DNA of 64,000 nt from positions 1-64,000 of the forward strand of contig CAZORE010000027.1 of NCBI GenBank assembly GCA_964581815.1. The letters are read 5' to 3'. This stretch comes from Trebonia sp964581815 (GTDB lineage: Bacteria; Actinomycetota; Actinomycetes; Streptosporangiales; Streptosporangiaceae). The position numbers were made by a program, and so were the translations under genes. The notes under the pieces were generated by a model. That model made no database searches and was not told where the DNA came from. It saw only the letters and a list, made by a program, of their open reading frames with translations. This document shows, piece by piece, positions 52,446 to 61,515 of this stretch (within the stretch, counting starts at the first letter, position 1; the number at the start of each line of letters is the position of its first letter).

Positions 52446-54893
52446 TCAGCTGGCGGTTTGAACGCCCGAAAGAGACCCCAGTGCGGGCGGCAGCGAGCCC
52501 GAGTAAACGACGGTCAGACGGTGCGTCGCGCGGGTGATCGCCACGTACAGGTCGTGGCCGCCGTTCGGCGACTGGGCCAGGATGCCGGACGGGTCGGCGA
52601 CGATCACCCGGTCGAATTCGAGGCCCTTGGCCTGGGAGACCGTGAGCAGGGCGGCCGCGGAGTCGAGTGACTCGGGCTGGTCGCCGGGGACGGCCTCGGG
52701 GACCGCCTGCGCGAGCGGGCCGATCAGCGCGTCCGGCGCGATGACCGCCAGGCGGCCCGCGTCAGGCCCGCCGATCTCGGCCAGGTCAACCTGGACGCGG
52801 GCGGCAACGCAGGCGGCCAGGTCACCGTCGCCGGCCCGGACCGCCGCGGGGGGAACGCCCTCGGAGCGGACCGAGTCCGGCGGCTGCTCGCTTGCGGAGA
52901 CCGAGGCGAGGACGTCGGCCGCGACCGCCATGATCTCCGCCGGGGTGCGGTAGTTGACCGTGAGGCGCTCCTCGCGCCAGCGGCGGCCGACCAGCGGGGT
53001 GAGCATGTCCTTCCACGAGGTCGCGCCGGCGGGCGAACCGGTTTGCGCTACGTCGCCGACCACGGTCATGGAGCGGGCCGGGTTGCGCCGCAGCACCATC
53101 CGCCACGCCATCGGGGACAGCTCCTGTGCCTCATCGACGATCACGTGGCCGTACGCCCAGGTGCGGTCGGCGGCGGCGCGCTCGGCGGTGGAGAACGCCA
53201 CGCCGCCGTAGGTGTTCCAGTCCGACAGCCGCTCGGCGTCGAGCAGGCCGAGCTGGCTCACCGTCATGGAGAACTCCATGCCCTGAACGATCGCCTGGTC
53301 GAGTACCTCCTGCGCGTACTCCTGCTCGGCGCGGCGGGCGCGCTCGGCCGCGCGGCGCGCCGCCCGCTGCGCGGAGTCGTCGACGCCGAGCAGCTCGGCG
53401 GCCTCGTCGAGCAGCGGGACGTCCGCCACCGTCCAGCGGGACGGGTTCGCGGTACGGGCAAGCCGCTCACGTTCTGCGTGATCCAAGACAGCTCCGGCGG
53501 CGGACCTGATCGCCTGCGGCGACCGCAGCAGGCCGGCCAGCAGCATTTCCGGTGTGAGCAGCGGCCACAGCGCGTCGAGCGCCGCGTTGACCCCTTCGGA
53601 GTCCCACAGCCGGGTGCGCGCGTCCGGCAGGTCTTCCTCATCGAGCGGGCGGTTGAGCACCCGTGCCTCGGACCGGGCGAGGTCGGTGAGCAGTTCGGTG
53701 ACGAAGAGCTTGCGCGCCACGTTGTGCGGCTTGCGGGTGGAGCGGGCCCGGTCGCGGGCGCGCAGGACCGCCTCCCGCGCCAGGGGGACGTCGACGCCGT
53801 CGGCGTTGACGATGAGGTCGCGCCTGGGCGCCGCCTGCCGGTCGCGGACCGCCTGCTGCAGCACGCGGACCATCCGCTCGTCGCCCTTGACCACGGCGGC
53901 CGGATCGCGGGTGTCGGTCGCGTGCACGCCGGGGAACAGGTCGCCGAGGGTGTGCAGCACCACGTCGGTCTCGCCGAGAGACGGGAGCACCTGGCTGATG
54001 TAGCGCAGGAAGGTGGCGTTCGGCCCGATGACGAGCACGCCGCGGCGCTCGAGGATACGGCGGTGCGTGTAGAGCAGGTAGGCGGCCCGGTGTAGTGCGG
54101 CGACCGTCTTGCCGGTGCCCGGGCCGCCCTGGACGACGAGGACGCCGGGCAGGTCGGCGCGGATCACCCGGTCCTGCTCGGCCTGGATGGTCGCGACCAC
54201 GTCGGCCATCCGGCCGGTCCGCGCGGACGACACGGCGGCGATGAGCGCCGCCTCGCCGGACAGCGTGCTCCTGTCCGCCTCCGACAGCTTGTCGAGGTCG
54301 AACACCTCGTCGTCCACGCCGGTCACGACACGCCGCCTGGTGTAGATGTGGCGACGGCGGACCAGGCCGACCGGATTGCGGGGTGTCGCCGCGTAGAAAG
54401 GCCGGGCGGCGGGCGCGCGCCAGTCAATGAGCTTGAGCTCGTAGTCGTCATCGCGCAGGCCGATACGGCCAATGTAAAGAGTATTTCGCTTTTCGTCGTC
54501 GGTGCGGCCGAAGCAAAGGCCGCGCTCGGTCAGTTCGAGCTGGGCGAGCCGTTTCGCGTGCTCGGACGCGGCAATATCCCGTTCCAGCCGGGCCTGGTGA
54601 GTGCCGCCGGCCCCGCCACTCGCGCGCACGCCGGCCAGTTCCCGCTGGCTTCGCTCCCTTGCCTGGTCAAGCAGGCCGTAGAGCATACTCACGTATTCCT
54701 GCTCCGCCCGCATGGCGGCCGCGTAGCCGACGGCTGGCCTCATCGCGGCGCCGTCCGGGCCGGCGATTTCCAGGGCCGGCGCGTTTCCGGTGCTTTCCTG
54801 GTTTCCTCGGCTTACCGCGTCCTGGCTTTCATCGGCGCTTGCCGCTGCGCTTTCCTCAACGGACGGCTCAGAATCCGTTTGACGAACTGCCAT
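52446..54893 (-). CDS. helR: HelR/HelD-type RNA polymerase-recycling ATPase
   Basis: This 815-residue UvrD-like ATPase fits the actinobacterial HelD/HelR class, which pries RNA polymerase off DNA and, in Streptomyces, can displace rifamycins. The N-terminal Ser/Glu-rich tail (1-50) leads to a long helical pair (about 55-125) that would enter the polymerase secondary channel. Walker A GGPGTGKT is at 256-263. Later come V-D-E-A-Q-E-L-S-P and K-G-L-E-F-D-R-V-I-V. An AGGAG lies 13 nt before the ATG, a long gap. I found no rifamycin-response palindrome in the 270 nt upstream (54894-55163), which also hold the aceB leader and no other gene. Confidence 0.85.
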   Translation of the reverse strand: MAVRQTDSEPSVEESAAASADESQDAVSRGNQESTGNAPALEIAGPDGAAMRPAVGYAAAMRAEQEYVSMLYGLLDQARERSQRELAGVRASGGAGGTHQARLERDIAASEHAKRLAQLELTERGLCFGRTDDEKRNTLYIGRIGLRDDDYELKLIDWRAPAARPFYAATPRNPVGLVRRRHIYTRRRVVTGVDDEVFDLDKLSEADRSTLSGEAALIAAVSSARTGRMADVVATIQAEQDRVIRADLPGVLVVQGGPGTGKTVAALHRAAYLLYTHRRILERRGVLVIGPNATFLRYISQVLPSLGETDVVLHTLGDLFPGVHATDTRDPAAVVKGDERMVRVLQQAVRDRQAAPRRDLIVNADGVDVPLAREAVLRARDRARSTRKPHNVARKLFVTELLTDLARSEARVLNRPLDEEDLPDARTRLWDSEGVNAALDALWPLLTPEMLLAGLLRSPQAIRSAAGAVLDHAERERLARTANPSRWTVADVPLLDEAAELLGVDDSAQRAARRAAERARRAEQEYAQEVLDQAIVQGMEFSMTVSQLGLLDAERLSDWNTYGGVAFSTAERAAADRTWAYGHVIVDEAQELSPMAWRMVLRRNPARSMTVVGDVAQTGSPAGATSWKDMLTPLVGRRWREERLTVNYRTPAEIMAVAADVLASVSASEQPPDSVRSEGVPPAAVRAGDGDLAACVAARVQVDLAEIGGPDAGRLAVIAPDALIGPLAQAVPEAVPGDQPESLDSAAALLTVSQAKGLEFDRVIVADPSGILAQSPNGGHDLYVAITRATHRLTVVYSGSLPPALGSLSGVQTAS

Positions 54894-55163
54894 GATTATT
54901 GATATACTCCTGGTAGTCAGTCAGTATTTATTTGCTGCTGGCCTTTTTTATGCCCGGGCAGGGTTACCAAGCTTACCACGGCACTCAATCACGACCGCGC
55001 GCGCAAATTGGCTCATTCGCCGCCAAGCCGCGCCGGCGGCGGCGCGGCCCGCTCCCCGGCGACCGGTTTACCCGGGGTCAGGGCCGCGAGTCCTCCCTCG
55101 TCCCGCCCGCGGGCCGTGCCTAGGATAAGCAGGAGGTTCGGTGCGGCCGGAGGGGAGCTGACT

Positions 55164-56762
55164 ATGCCTGCACGCGTGGAGATCATCGGACACAGCGAGG
55201 AACGGTACGTCGAGATCCTCAGCCCCAAGGCACTTGAACTGCTAGTCAGCCTGCACGACGCGCTCGCCGACGGGCGGGCGGCCGCGCTGGCCGCCAGGCG
55301 GCGCCGGCAGGCCGGGCTGTCGGGCGGTATGACGCTCGACTTCCTCCCGGAGACCGCGCACATCCGCGACGACGCCAGCTGGCGCGTGGCGCCGCCGGCG
55401 CCCGGCCTCGTCGACCGGCGGGTGGAGATCACCGGCCCGACCGACAGAAAGATGACGGTCAACGCGCTCAACTCCGGCGCGAACGTCTGGCTGGCCGACT
55501 TCGAGGACGCCAACACGCCGCTGTGGTCCAACATGATCGAGGGCCAGCTCAACCTCAAGGACGCGCTGGACCGGACCATCGACTTCACCAGCGACGAGGG
55601 CAAGTCGTACGCGCTGCGCCCGGACGAGACGCTGGCCACCATCGTGGTCCGTCCCCGCGGCTGGCACCTGGACGAGAAGCACGTCATCATCGACGGGCGG
55701 CGGGTGTCAGGCAGCCTCACCGACTTCGCGCTCTACATGGCCGCCTGCGCGCAGCGCCAGCTCGACAAGGGCATGGGGCCCTACTTCTACCTGCCCAAGT
55801 TGGAGTCCGCGCATGAGGCGCGACTGTGGAACGACGCGTTCAAGATCGCCCAGGACTTCCTCGGCATACCGCACGGCACGATCAGGGCCACGGCGCTGAT
55901 CGAGACGATCCCCGCGGCGTTCGAGATGGAAGAGATCCTCTATGAGCTGCGCGACCACAGCGCGGGCCTGAACGCGGGACGCTGGGACTACCTGTTCTCC
56001 GTCATCAAGAAGTTCCGGACCCGGGGCAAGGACTTCGTGCTGCCTGAGCGGAACGCGGTCACGATGACCGCGCCGTTCATGCGCGCCTACACCGACCTGC
56101 TCGTGCAGACCTGCCACAAGCGCGGCGCGTTCGCGATGGGCGGCATGGCCGCGTTCATCCCGTCCCGGCGCGACGCCGAGGTGAACGCGGTAGCGCTCGC
56201 CAAGGTCCGCGACGACAAGACCCGCGAGGCGGGCGACGGGTTCGACGGGTCCTGGGTGGCGCATCCGGACCTGGTACCCGTGTGCAAGGAGGTGTTCGAC
56301 TCCGTGCTCGGCACCCGGCCCAACCAGCTCGACCGGCAGCGCCCCGAGGTGACGGTGACGGCAAGCGACCTGCTGAACGTGGCCGCGACGCCGGGCGGGG
56401 TGACCGAGGCCGGGCTGCGGAGCAACATCGCGGTCGCCCTGCAGTACCTGGCCGCCTGGCTCGGCGGCACTGGCGCGGTGGCGATCGAGTACCTGATGGA
56501 GGACGCCGCGACGGCGGAGATATCCAGGTCGCAGGTCTGGCAGTGGATACACAACGAGGTTGTACTCGACGACGGGCCGCTGGTGACAAAGGACGTGGTC
56601 GAGCGCATGATCGATGAGGAGCTTCTGAAGATCCGCGACCACGAGGGCGACAGCTTCGACGCGGCCAGGTACGGTCAGGCGGTCGCGCTGTTCACCGAGG
56701 TGGCGCTCGCGGACTCCTTCGCCGAGTTCCTGACGCTGCCCGCGTACGAACGCATGCCGTAG
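55164..56762 (+). CDS. aceB: Malate synthase A
   Basis: This 532-residue enzyme joins glyoxylate and acetyl-CoA to malate. The family signature is clear: V-R-P-R-G-W-H-L-D-E-K-H near 165-176 and A-L-I-E-T-I-P-A-A-F-E-M-E-E-I near 245-259, followed by G-R-W-D-Y. The length matches the A isoform. ATG 55164 follows GGAGGGGAG. It lies 15 nt before glcD on the same strand, so glyoxylate made by the Glc oxidase can go straight to malate. No isocitrate lyase is in the window. Confidence 0.94.
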   Translation: MPARVEIIGHSEERYVEILSPKALELLVSLHDALADGRAAALAARRRRQAGLSGGMTLDFLPETAHIRDDASWRVAPPAPGLVDRRVEITGPTDRKMTVNALNSGANVWLADFEDANTPLWSNMIEGQLNLKDALDRTIDFTSDEGKSYALRPDETLATIVVRPRGWHLDEKHVIIDGRRVSGSLTDFALYMAACAQRQLDKGMGPYFYLPKLESAHEARLWNDAFKIAQDFLGIPHGTIRATALIETIPAAFEMEEILYELRDHSAGLNAGRWDYLFSVIKKFRTRGKDFVLPERNAVTMTAPFMRAYTDLLVQTCHKRGAFAMGGMAAFIPSRRDAEVNAVALAKVRDDKTREAGDGFDGSWVAHPDLVPVCKEVFDSVLGTRPNQLDRQRPEVTVTASDLLNVAATPGGVTEAGLRSNIAVALQYLAAWLGGTGAVAIEYLMEDAATAEISRSQVWQWIHNEVVLDDGPLVTKDVVERMIDEELLKIRDHEGDSFDAARYGQAVALFTEVALADSFAEFLTLPAYERMP

Positions 56763-56777
56763 GAAGGGGCACGGCCC

Positions 56778-58286
56778 ATGGCCCAGACGGCGACCACGAC
56801 GAGCGAGCCGGCGAGCACGCCGCCGACGCCGGCCACCGCGGCCGCGCTCGCCCCCGCGATGCGGGAGATCTGCGGCCCGGCCGACGTGCTGACCGACCCG
56901 CTTGAGCTGCGGACCTACGAGTGCGACGGGCTGACCTCGCACCGCACGGTGCCCGCGCTCGTCGTGCTGCCTGAGTCAGCGGCCGAGGTCGCCGCCGTGG
57001 TCCGGGTGTGCGCGCGGGCCGGCGTGCCGTTCGTGGCGCGCGGCAGCGGTACCGGCTTGTCGGGCGGCGCGGTGCCGCACGCCGCGGGCGTGCTGATCGT
57101 CATGTCGCGGATGCGCCGCATCCTCGAGGTCGACCCGGTGTCGCGGCGCGCGGTGGTAGAGCCCGGCGTGACCAACCTGTCGGTGACGCAGGCCGCCGCG
57201 CCGTACGGCCTGTTCTACGCGCCCGACCCGTCCTCGCAGGTGGTCTGCTCGGTGGGCGGGAACGTCGCGGAGAACTCCGGCGGCGCGCACTGCCTCAAGC
57301 ACGGGTTCACCGTCAACCACGTGCTCGGCCTGGAGATCGTGACACCGTCCGGCGAGCTGACGTGGCTTGGCGACGGCACGGGCGCGGTTGACGGATACGA
57401 CCTGCTCGGCGCGTTCACCGGCTCGGAGGGCACGCTCGGCATCGTCACCAAGGTCGTCGTCAAGCTGACCCCGGTCGCGGAGACAGTGCACCTGGTGCTC
57501 GCCGCGTACGACTCCCTGGAGGCGGGCGGGCGCGCGGTCAGCGACATCATCGGCGCCGGCATCGTGCCCGCGGCGATCGAGATGATGGACGCGCTGGCCA
57601 TCGAGGCGGCCGAGGCCGCCGTGCACTGCGGTTACCCGCAGGGCGCGGCGGCGGTCCTGCTCGTCGAGCTCGACGGGCCCGCCGCCGAGGTCGAGGCGGA
57701 GCTCGCAACCGTTCGCGCCCTGTGTGAGCAAGCCGGCGCGCGGGAGATCCGCGCGGCCGACGACCCGGCGCAGCGGGCCGGCATCTGGGCCGGCCGCAAG
57801 TCCGCGTTCGCCGCGGTCGGGCGCCTGTCCCCCGCCTACATCGTGCAGGACGGCGTGGTGCCGCGCACGGCGCTGGGCGACGTGCTCGCCCGCATCGCCA
57901 AGCTGTCGGCCGAGACCGGTATCCGGGTCGCGAACGTGTTCCACGCCGGCGACGGGAACCTGCACCCGCTGGTGCTCTACAACGACGCCGTGCCCGGCGA
58001 GGCGGAGCGGGCGGAACTCGTATCCGGCGCCATCCTCGACACCTGCATCGAGTACGGCGGGTCGATCACCGGCGAGCACGGCGTCGGGGTGGACAAGTCC
58101 CGGTACATGCCCAAGATGTTCAGCGCCGCGGACCTGGACACGATGCAGCTGGTGCGGTGCGCGTTCGACCCCCGGTCGCTGTGCAACCCGGGCAAGGTCT
58201 TCCCGACGCCGCGGCTATGCGGTGAGGTCCCAGGTCACCGCCGCGGTCCCCGTCCCGGTACGGCCGACGGCGCGGAGATCTTCTAA
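56778..58286 (+). CDS. glcD: Glycolate oxidase FAD subunit GlcD
   Basis: This 502-residue flavoprotein oxidises glycolate or related 2-hydroxy acids to the keto acid. A PCMH-type FAD domain (about 50-230) has A-R-G-S-G-T-G-L-S-G-G and G-N-V-A-E-N-S-G-G-A-H-C. The cap domain ends with N-V-F-H-A-G-D-G-N-L-H-P and G-E-H-G-V-G. The gene follows aceB and starts behind GAAGGGG. A 261-nt gap with two hairpins separates it from glcE, which is unusual for a tight glcDEF operon. The last 20 residues are Pro/Arg-rich and probably not conserved. Confidence 0.92.
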   Translation: MAQTATTTSEPASTPPTPATAAALAPAMREICGPADVLTDPLELRTYECDGLTSHRTVPALVVLPESAAEVAAVVRVCARAGVPFVARGSGTGLSGGAVPHAAGVLIVMSRMRRILEVDPVSRRAVVEPGVTNLSVTQAAAPYGLFYAPDPSSQVVCSVGGNVAENSGGAHCLKHGFTVNHVLGLEIVTPSGELTWLGDGTGAVDGYDLLGAFTGSEGTLGIVTKVVVKLTPVAETVHLVLAAYDSLEAGGRAVSDIIGAGIVPAAIEMMDALAIEAAEAAVHCGYPQGAAAVLLVELDGPAAEVEAELATVRALCEQAGAREIRAADDPAQRAGIWAGRKSAFAAVGRLSPAYIVQDGVVPRTALGDVLARIAKLSAETGIRVANVFHAGDGNLHPLVLYNDAVPGEAERAELVSGAILDTCIEYGGSITGEHGVGVDKSRYMPKMFSAADLDTMQLVRCAFDPRSLCNPGKVFPTPRLCGEVPGHRRGPRPGTADGAEIF

Positions 58287-58299
58287 TGGGATCCACAAC

Positions 58300-58333
58300 G
58301 AAGGCAGCTTCCTCGGTTACGCAAGCTGCCTTC
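58300..58333. terminator. Hairpin just after glcD
   Basis: GAAGGCAGCTT at 58300-58310 pairs exactly with AAGCTGCCTTC at 58323-58333 around a 12-nt loop, 13 nt after the glcD stop. It may stop part of the transcripts before glcE. Confidence 0.55.
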
Positions 58334-58447
58334 GGCACGGGGGCGGACTCGATCAGCCTCGCCACGCCCTTCATGGGGGCGGCCAGTACGGACGCGATGC
58401 GCGAGGCTCAAGTTACCTGTGCGGTGCGCAGACCCAGCAGCCCCCAG

Positions 58448-58497
58448 TCCCCGTGTGGCTTTTGGCCGGCTATAGCCGGCCAAAAGCCACACGGGGA
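58448..58497. repeat. Perfect loopless 25-bp palindrome between glcD and glcE
   Basis: The arms 58448-58472 and 58473-58497 are exact reverse complements with no spacer and are centred on CTATAG. As RNA it would form a very stable hairpin 50 nt before glcE. The same centre is seen in the palindrome inside murL. Confidence 0.85.
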
Positions 58498-58547
58498 ACA
58501 GTCTTGGCCGCCGGTCGAGGCCGGGGGCGGTCAGCCTGGAGGTTGCT

Positions 58548-60001
58548 GTGACAGCTGAGCTTGCCGTGACAAGGAAGGCGCTCGCCGCCGTCTGCGCGGA
58601 CGTCCGCGAGGGCGGCCCGGCCGACTTCTCCGGCTCGGCAGGGCACGGGACGGCAGGGCACGGGACGGCNNNNNNNNNNNNNNNNNNNNNNNNNNNNNNN
58701 NNNNNNNNNNNNNNNNNNNNNNNNNNNNNNNNNNNNNNNNNNNNNNNNNNNNNNNNNNNNNNNNNNNNNCGGCAGGGCACGGGACGGCAGGGCACGGGAC
58801 GGCTGCGCGAGCGGCGGAAGGCCGGGACGAGTCGGTTCTCGTGGCGGCGCCGACGTCGACCGAGGAAGCCGCGGCCGTCATGCGCGTCGCCGCGGAGCAT
58901 GAGCTTGCCGTGGTGGCGCGCGGCGGCGGGTCGCGGCTTTGCTGGGGGACCCCGCCGCCGCGGTGCGACCTGGTCATCGACATGTCGCGGATGTCAGGCG
59001 TCGTGGAGCACGCGGCCGGGGACCTGGTCGCCCGTGTGCAGGCCGGGGCGCGGATGGGCGACGTCGCGGCCGTGCTCGCGCAGGCCGGGCAGGAGATCGC
59101 CCTTGACGTGCCGGCCGGCGCCACCATCGGCGGGATCGTCGCGTCCGGGCTGGCCGGGCCGCGGCGGCTGCGCTACGGCACCCCGCGCGACCTGCTGATC
59201 GGCATCACCATCGTGCGGGCCGACGGGACCGTCGCGAAGTCGGGCGGCAAGGTCGTCAAGAACGTGGCCGGCTACGACCTCGGCAAGCTGCTCGCCGGGT
59301 CGGCGGGCACGCTCGGCCTGATTACCGAGGCAACCTTCCGGCTGCACCCGCTGCCCGCGGCCCGGGCGTACGTCACCGCCGAGTACGTGTCCGTCTCCGT
59401 CGCCTGCGACGCGGTCGCCGCGGCGGCGAACTCGCCGCTTGTCTCCTCCGCGGTGGAGCTGGGCAGGCCGGAGCCTGGCGGGCCGATCCGGCTCGGCGTG
59501 CTCCTCGAGGGGTCCGACGACGGGGTGCAGGCCCGGTCGATGCGGATGGCCGACCTGCTGGGCAACGGCGAGGTGTCCGCCGAGCCGCCCAGCTGGTGGC
59601 CGGGCGCTCCGCAGGCCGGGCCCGGGGAGACGCTGATCCGGGTGTCCTTCTGGGTGTCCGCGCTCGGCCACGTGCTCGACGCGGCCGAGGCGGCCGCCCT
59701 GGGGCCCGGCGTGGCGCCGGCGGTCGCGGGCTCGGCCGGCGCGGGCGTCCTGTACGTGACGGTTCCCGCGGCGGCGGACGCCGGCCCCGCGGCGGAGTTC
59801 GCCGGGACTCTGCGCGCGGCGGTGGCCGGCGAGCGGTGCGGGGTCGTGGTGCTCGCCGCGCCGGCCGCCGTGCGGGAGAAGCTGGCGGGCCGCGGCGGCA
59901 TGAACGGCACGGTGCCGGGGCTCGCGCTGATGCGGGCCGTCAAGGACCAGTTCGACCCCGGGCACCGGATGGCACCCGGCCGCTTCCCGGAAGGGGCCTG
60001 A
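58548..60001 (+). CDS. glcE: Glycolate oxidase FAD-binding subunit GlcE (split by a gap)
   Basis: This is the second flavin subunit of glycolate oxidase. The start GTG 58548 has GGAGG upstream, and the first 40 residues fit the GlcE N terminus. A tandem A-G-H-G-T repeat then runs into 100 N. After the gap the gene continues in another apparent frame to the stop, with A-R-G-G-G-S-R-L-C-W-G, A-S-G-L-A-G-P-R-R and K-N-V-A-G-Y-D-L-G-K-L, all typical of GlcE. The frame change comes from the arbitrary gap size: a true gap of 11+15k nt restores it. The stop overlaps the glcF ATG by 1 nt. I regard the gene as intact. Confidence 0.85.
58641..58803 (+). repeat. 15-bp tandem repeat around a 100-N gap in glcE
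   Basis: Units of GGGCACGGGACGGCA occur on both sides of the N run (58670-58769), at least two on each side. Each unit encodes A-G-H-G-T. The array is probably longer than the reads could span. Confidence 0.8.
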
Positions 60002-61476
60002 TGAGCGACGAGGTGGCGGGCATGCCGGTTCCGGGGCACCATGCTGATGCGGACCTGGAGGCCGACGGGGCGGAGGAACGCATCCGTTCGGTGGTCAAGG
60101 ACTGCGTGCACTGCGGGTTCTGCCTGCCCGCGTGCCCGACGTACGCGTTGTGGGGCGAGGAGATGGACTCGCCGCGCGGGCGGATCTACCTGGTCAGCCA
60201 GTTGCTCGACGGAGCGCCGCTGACGCCACCGGCGGCGGAGCACTTCGACCGGTGCCTGGGCTGCATGGCGTGCATGACCGCCTGCCCGTCCGGCGTGCAG
60301 TACGACCAGATCATCGCGGTGGCGCGGGAGTGGACGGAGGACGGGAGCAACCCGTTCGCCGGTGGGGCCGGAGACGGCGGCCCGTCGAGTGCCGTCGCCG
60401 AAGTCGCGGGCGCCGACGGCGCGGTCGGCGCGGTCGGCGACGACACTGGCGCCACGATCGGCAGGCGTGTCGTGGCGACGGCGCCGCGTTCCTTCCGCGA
60501 CCGGGTGACCAGGGAATCCATCTTCGCACTCTTCCCCTATCCGGGGCGGCTGCGGGCCGCGACGGCGCCGCTACGGCTGCTGCAGAAGACGGGAGCCGAC
60601 CGGCTGATCGCCCGCACCGGCCTGCTCGACCGCGTCTCCCCCGCAGCAGCGCAGGCGCTGCGGCTGGCGCCCCCAGCGTCCGCGGCGCTGCCTGGGCGGT
60701 TCCCCGAGCGGGTGGCGGCACGAGGAGAGCGGCGGGCCGTGGTCGGCATGCTGACCGGGTGCGTGCAGTCGGTGTTCTACCCCCGGGTCAACGCGGCGAC
60801 CGCACGGGTGCTCGCGGCCGAGGGGTGCGACGTGATCATCCCGCGCTCGCAAGGCTGCTGCGGGGCGCTCTCGCTGCACTCCGGGCGGGCGGCCGAGGCC
60901 GCCAGGTTCGCGCAGCAGACCATCGAGACGTTTGAGTCGGCGCGGGTCGACGCGATCGTGGTCAACTCCGCCGGGTGCGGGTCGGCGATGAAGGAGTACG
61001 AGCGGCTGTTCGCCGATTCACCGGAGTGGGCGGAGCGGGCCGCGGCGCTGTCGGCGAAGGTCCGCGACCTGGCGGAGTTCCTCGACGCGCTCGGGCCGGC
61101 CGCGGAGCGGCATCCGGTCGAGGCCAGGGCGGCCTACCATGACGCCTGCCACCTGGGGCACGCGCAGCGGATCACCGCGGCGCCGCGCGCGCTGCTGTGC
61201 GGCATCCCGGGGCTTGAGCTGGTGGAGCTGCGCGACGCCGGGGTGTGCTGCGGCTCGGCCGGGGTCTACAACCTGCTCCAGCCGGAGGCCGCGCGGGAAT
61301 TCGGGTCACGCAAGGCCGACTCGGTGACCGCCTCGGGTGCGTCGCTGCTCATCTCGGCCAACCCCGGGTGCACGCTGCAGATCTCTTCCGAGCTCGCCGC
61401 GCGGGGCGTCACGCTGCGCACGGCGCATACCGCCGAGGTGCTCGACGCCTCGATCAACGGGGTACCGTTCGGCTGA
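60001..61476 (+). CDS. glcF: Glycolate oxidase iron-sulfur subunit GlcF
   Basis: This 491-residue subunit carries electrons from GlcDE to the membrane. Two ferredoxin-type cluster motifs are seen near the start, C-V-H-C-G-F-C-L-P-A-C-P and C-L-G-C-M-A-C-M-T-A-C-P. Two Cys-rich CCG domains follow, with G-C-C-G-A-L-S-L-H-S-G and C-C-G-S-A-G-V-Y-N. An Ala/Gly/Asp-rich insert of about 30 residues after the clusters is probably lineage-specific. ATG 60001 overlaps the glcE stop, so translation is coupled. Confidence 0.93.
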   Translation: MSDEVAGMPVPGHHADADLEADGAEERIRSVVKDCVHCGFCLPACPTYALWGEEMDSPRGRIYLVSQLLDGAPLTPPAAEHFDRCLGCMACMTACPSGVQYDQIIAVAREWTEDGSNPFAGGAGDGGPSSAVAEVAGADGAVGAVGDDTGATIGRRVVATAPRSFRDRVTRESIFALFPYPGRLRAATAPLRLLQKTGADRLIARTGLLDRVSPAAAQALRLAPPASAALPGRFPERVAARGERRAVVGMLTGCVQSVFYPRVNAATARVLAAEGCDVIIPRSQGCCGALSLHSGRAAEAARFAQQTIETFESARVDAIVVNSAGCGSAMKEYERLFADSPEWAERAAALSAKVRDLAEFLDALGPAAERHPVEARAAYHDACHLGHAQRITAAPRALLCGIPGLELVELRDAGVCCGSAGVYNLLQPEAAREFGSRKADSVTASGASLLISANPGCTLQISSELAARGVTLRTAHTAEVLDASINGVPFG

Positions 61477-61515
61477 CGAGGGTGGCCGGGGTTGCGGGGC
61501 TGCCGGGTTGCCGGG

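Noticed and set aside
54894..55163. Rifamycin-associated inverted repeat upstream of helR
   Set aside because: I looked for a GC-rich dyad of about 19 bp and found none in this AT-rich stretch.
58548..60001. glcE as a broken gene
   Set aside because: The apparent frame change is fully explained by the fixed 100-N gap inside a 15-bp tandem repeat.
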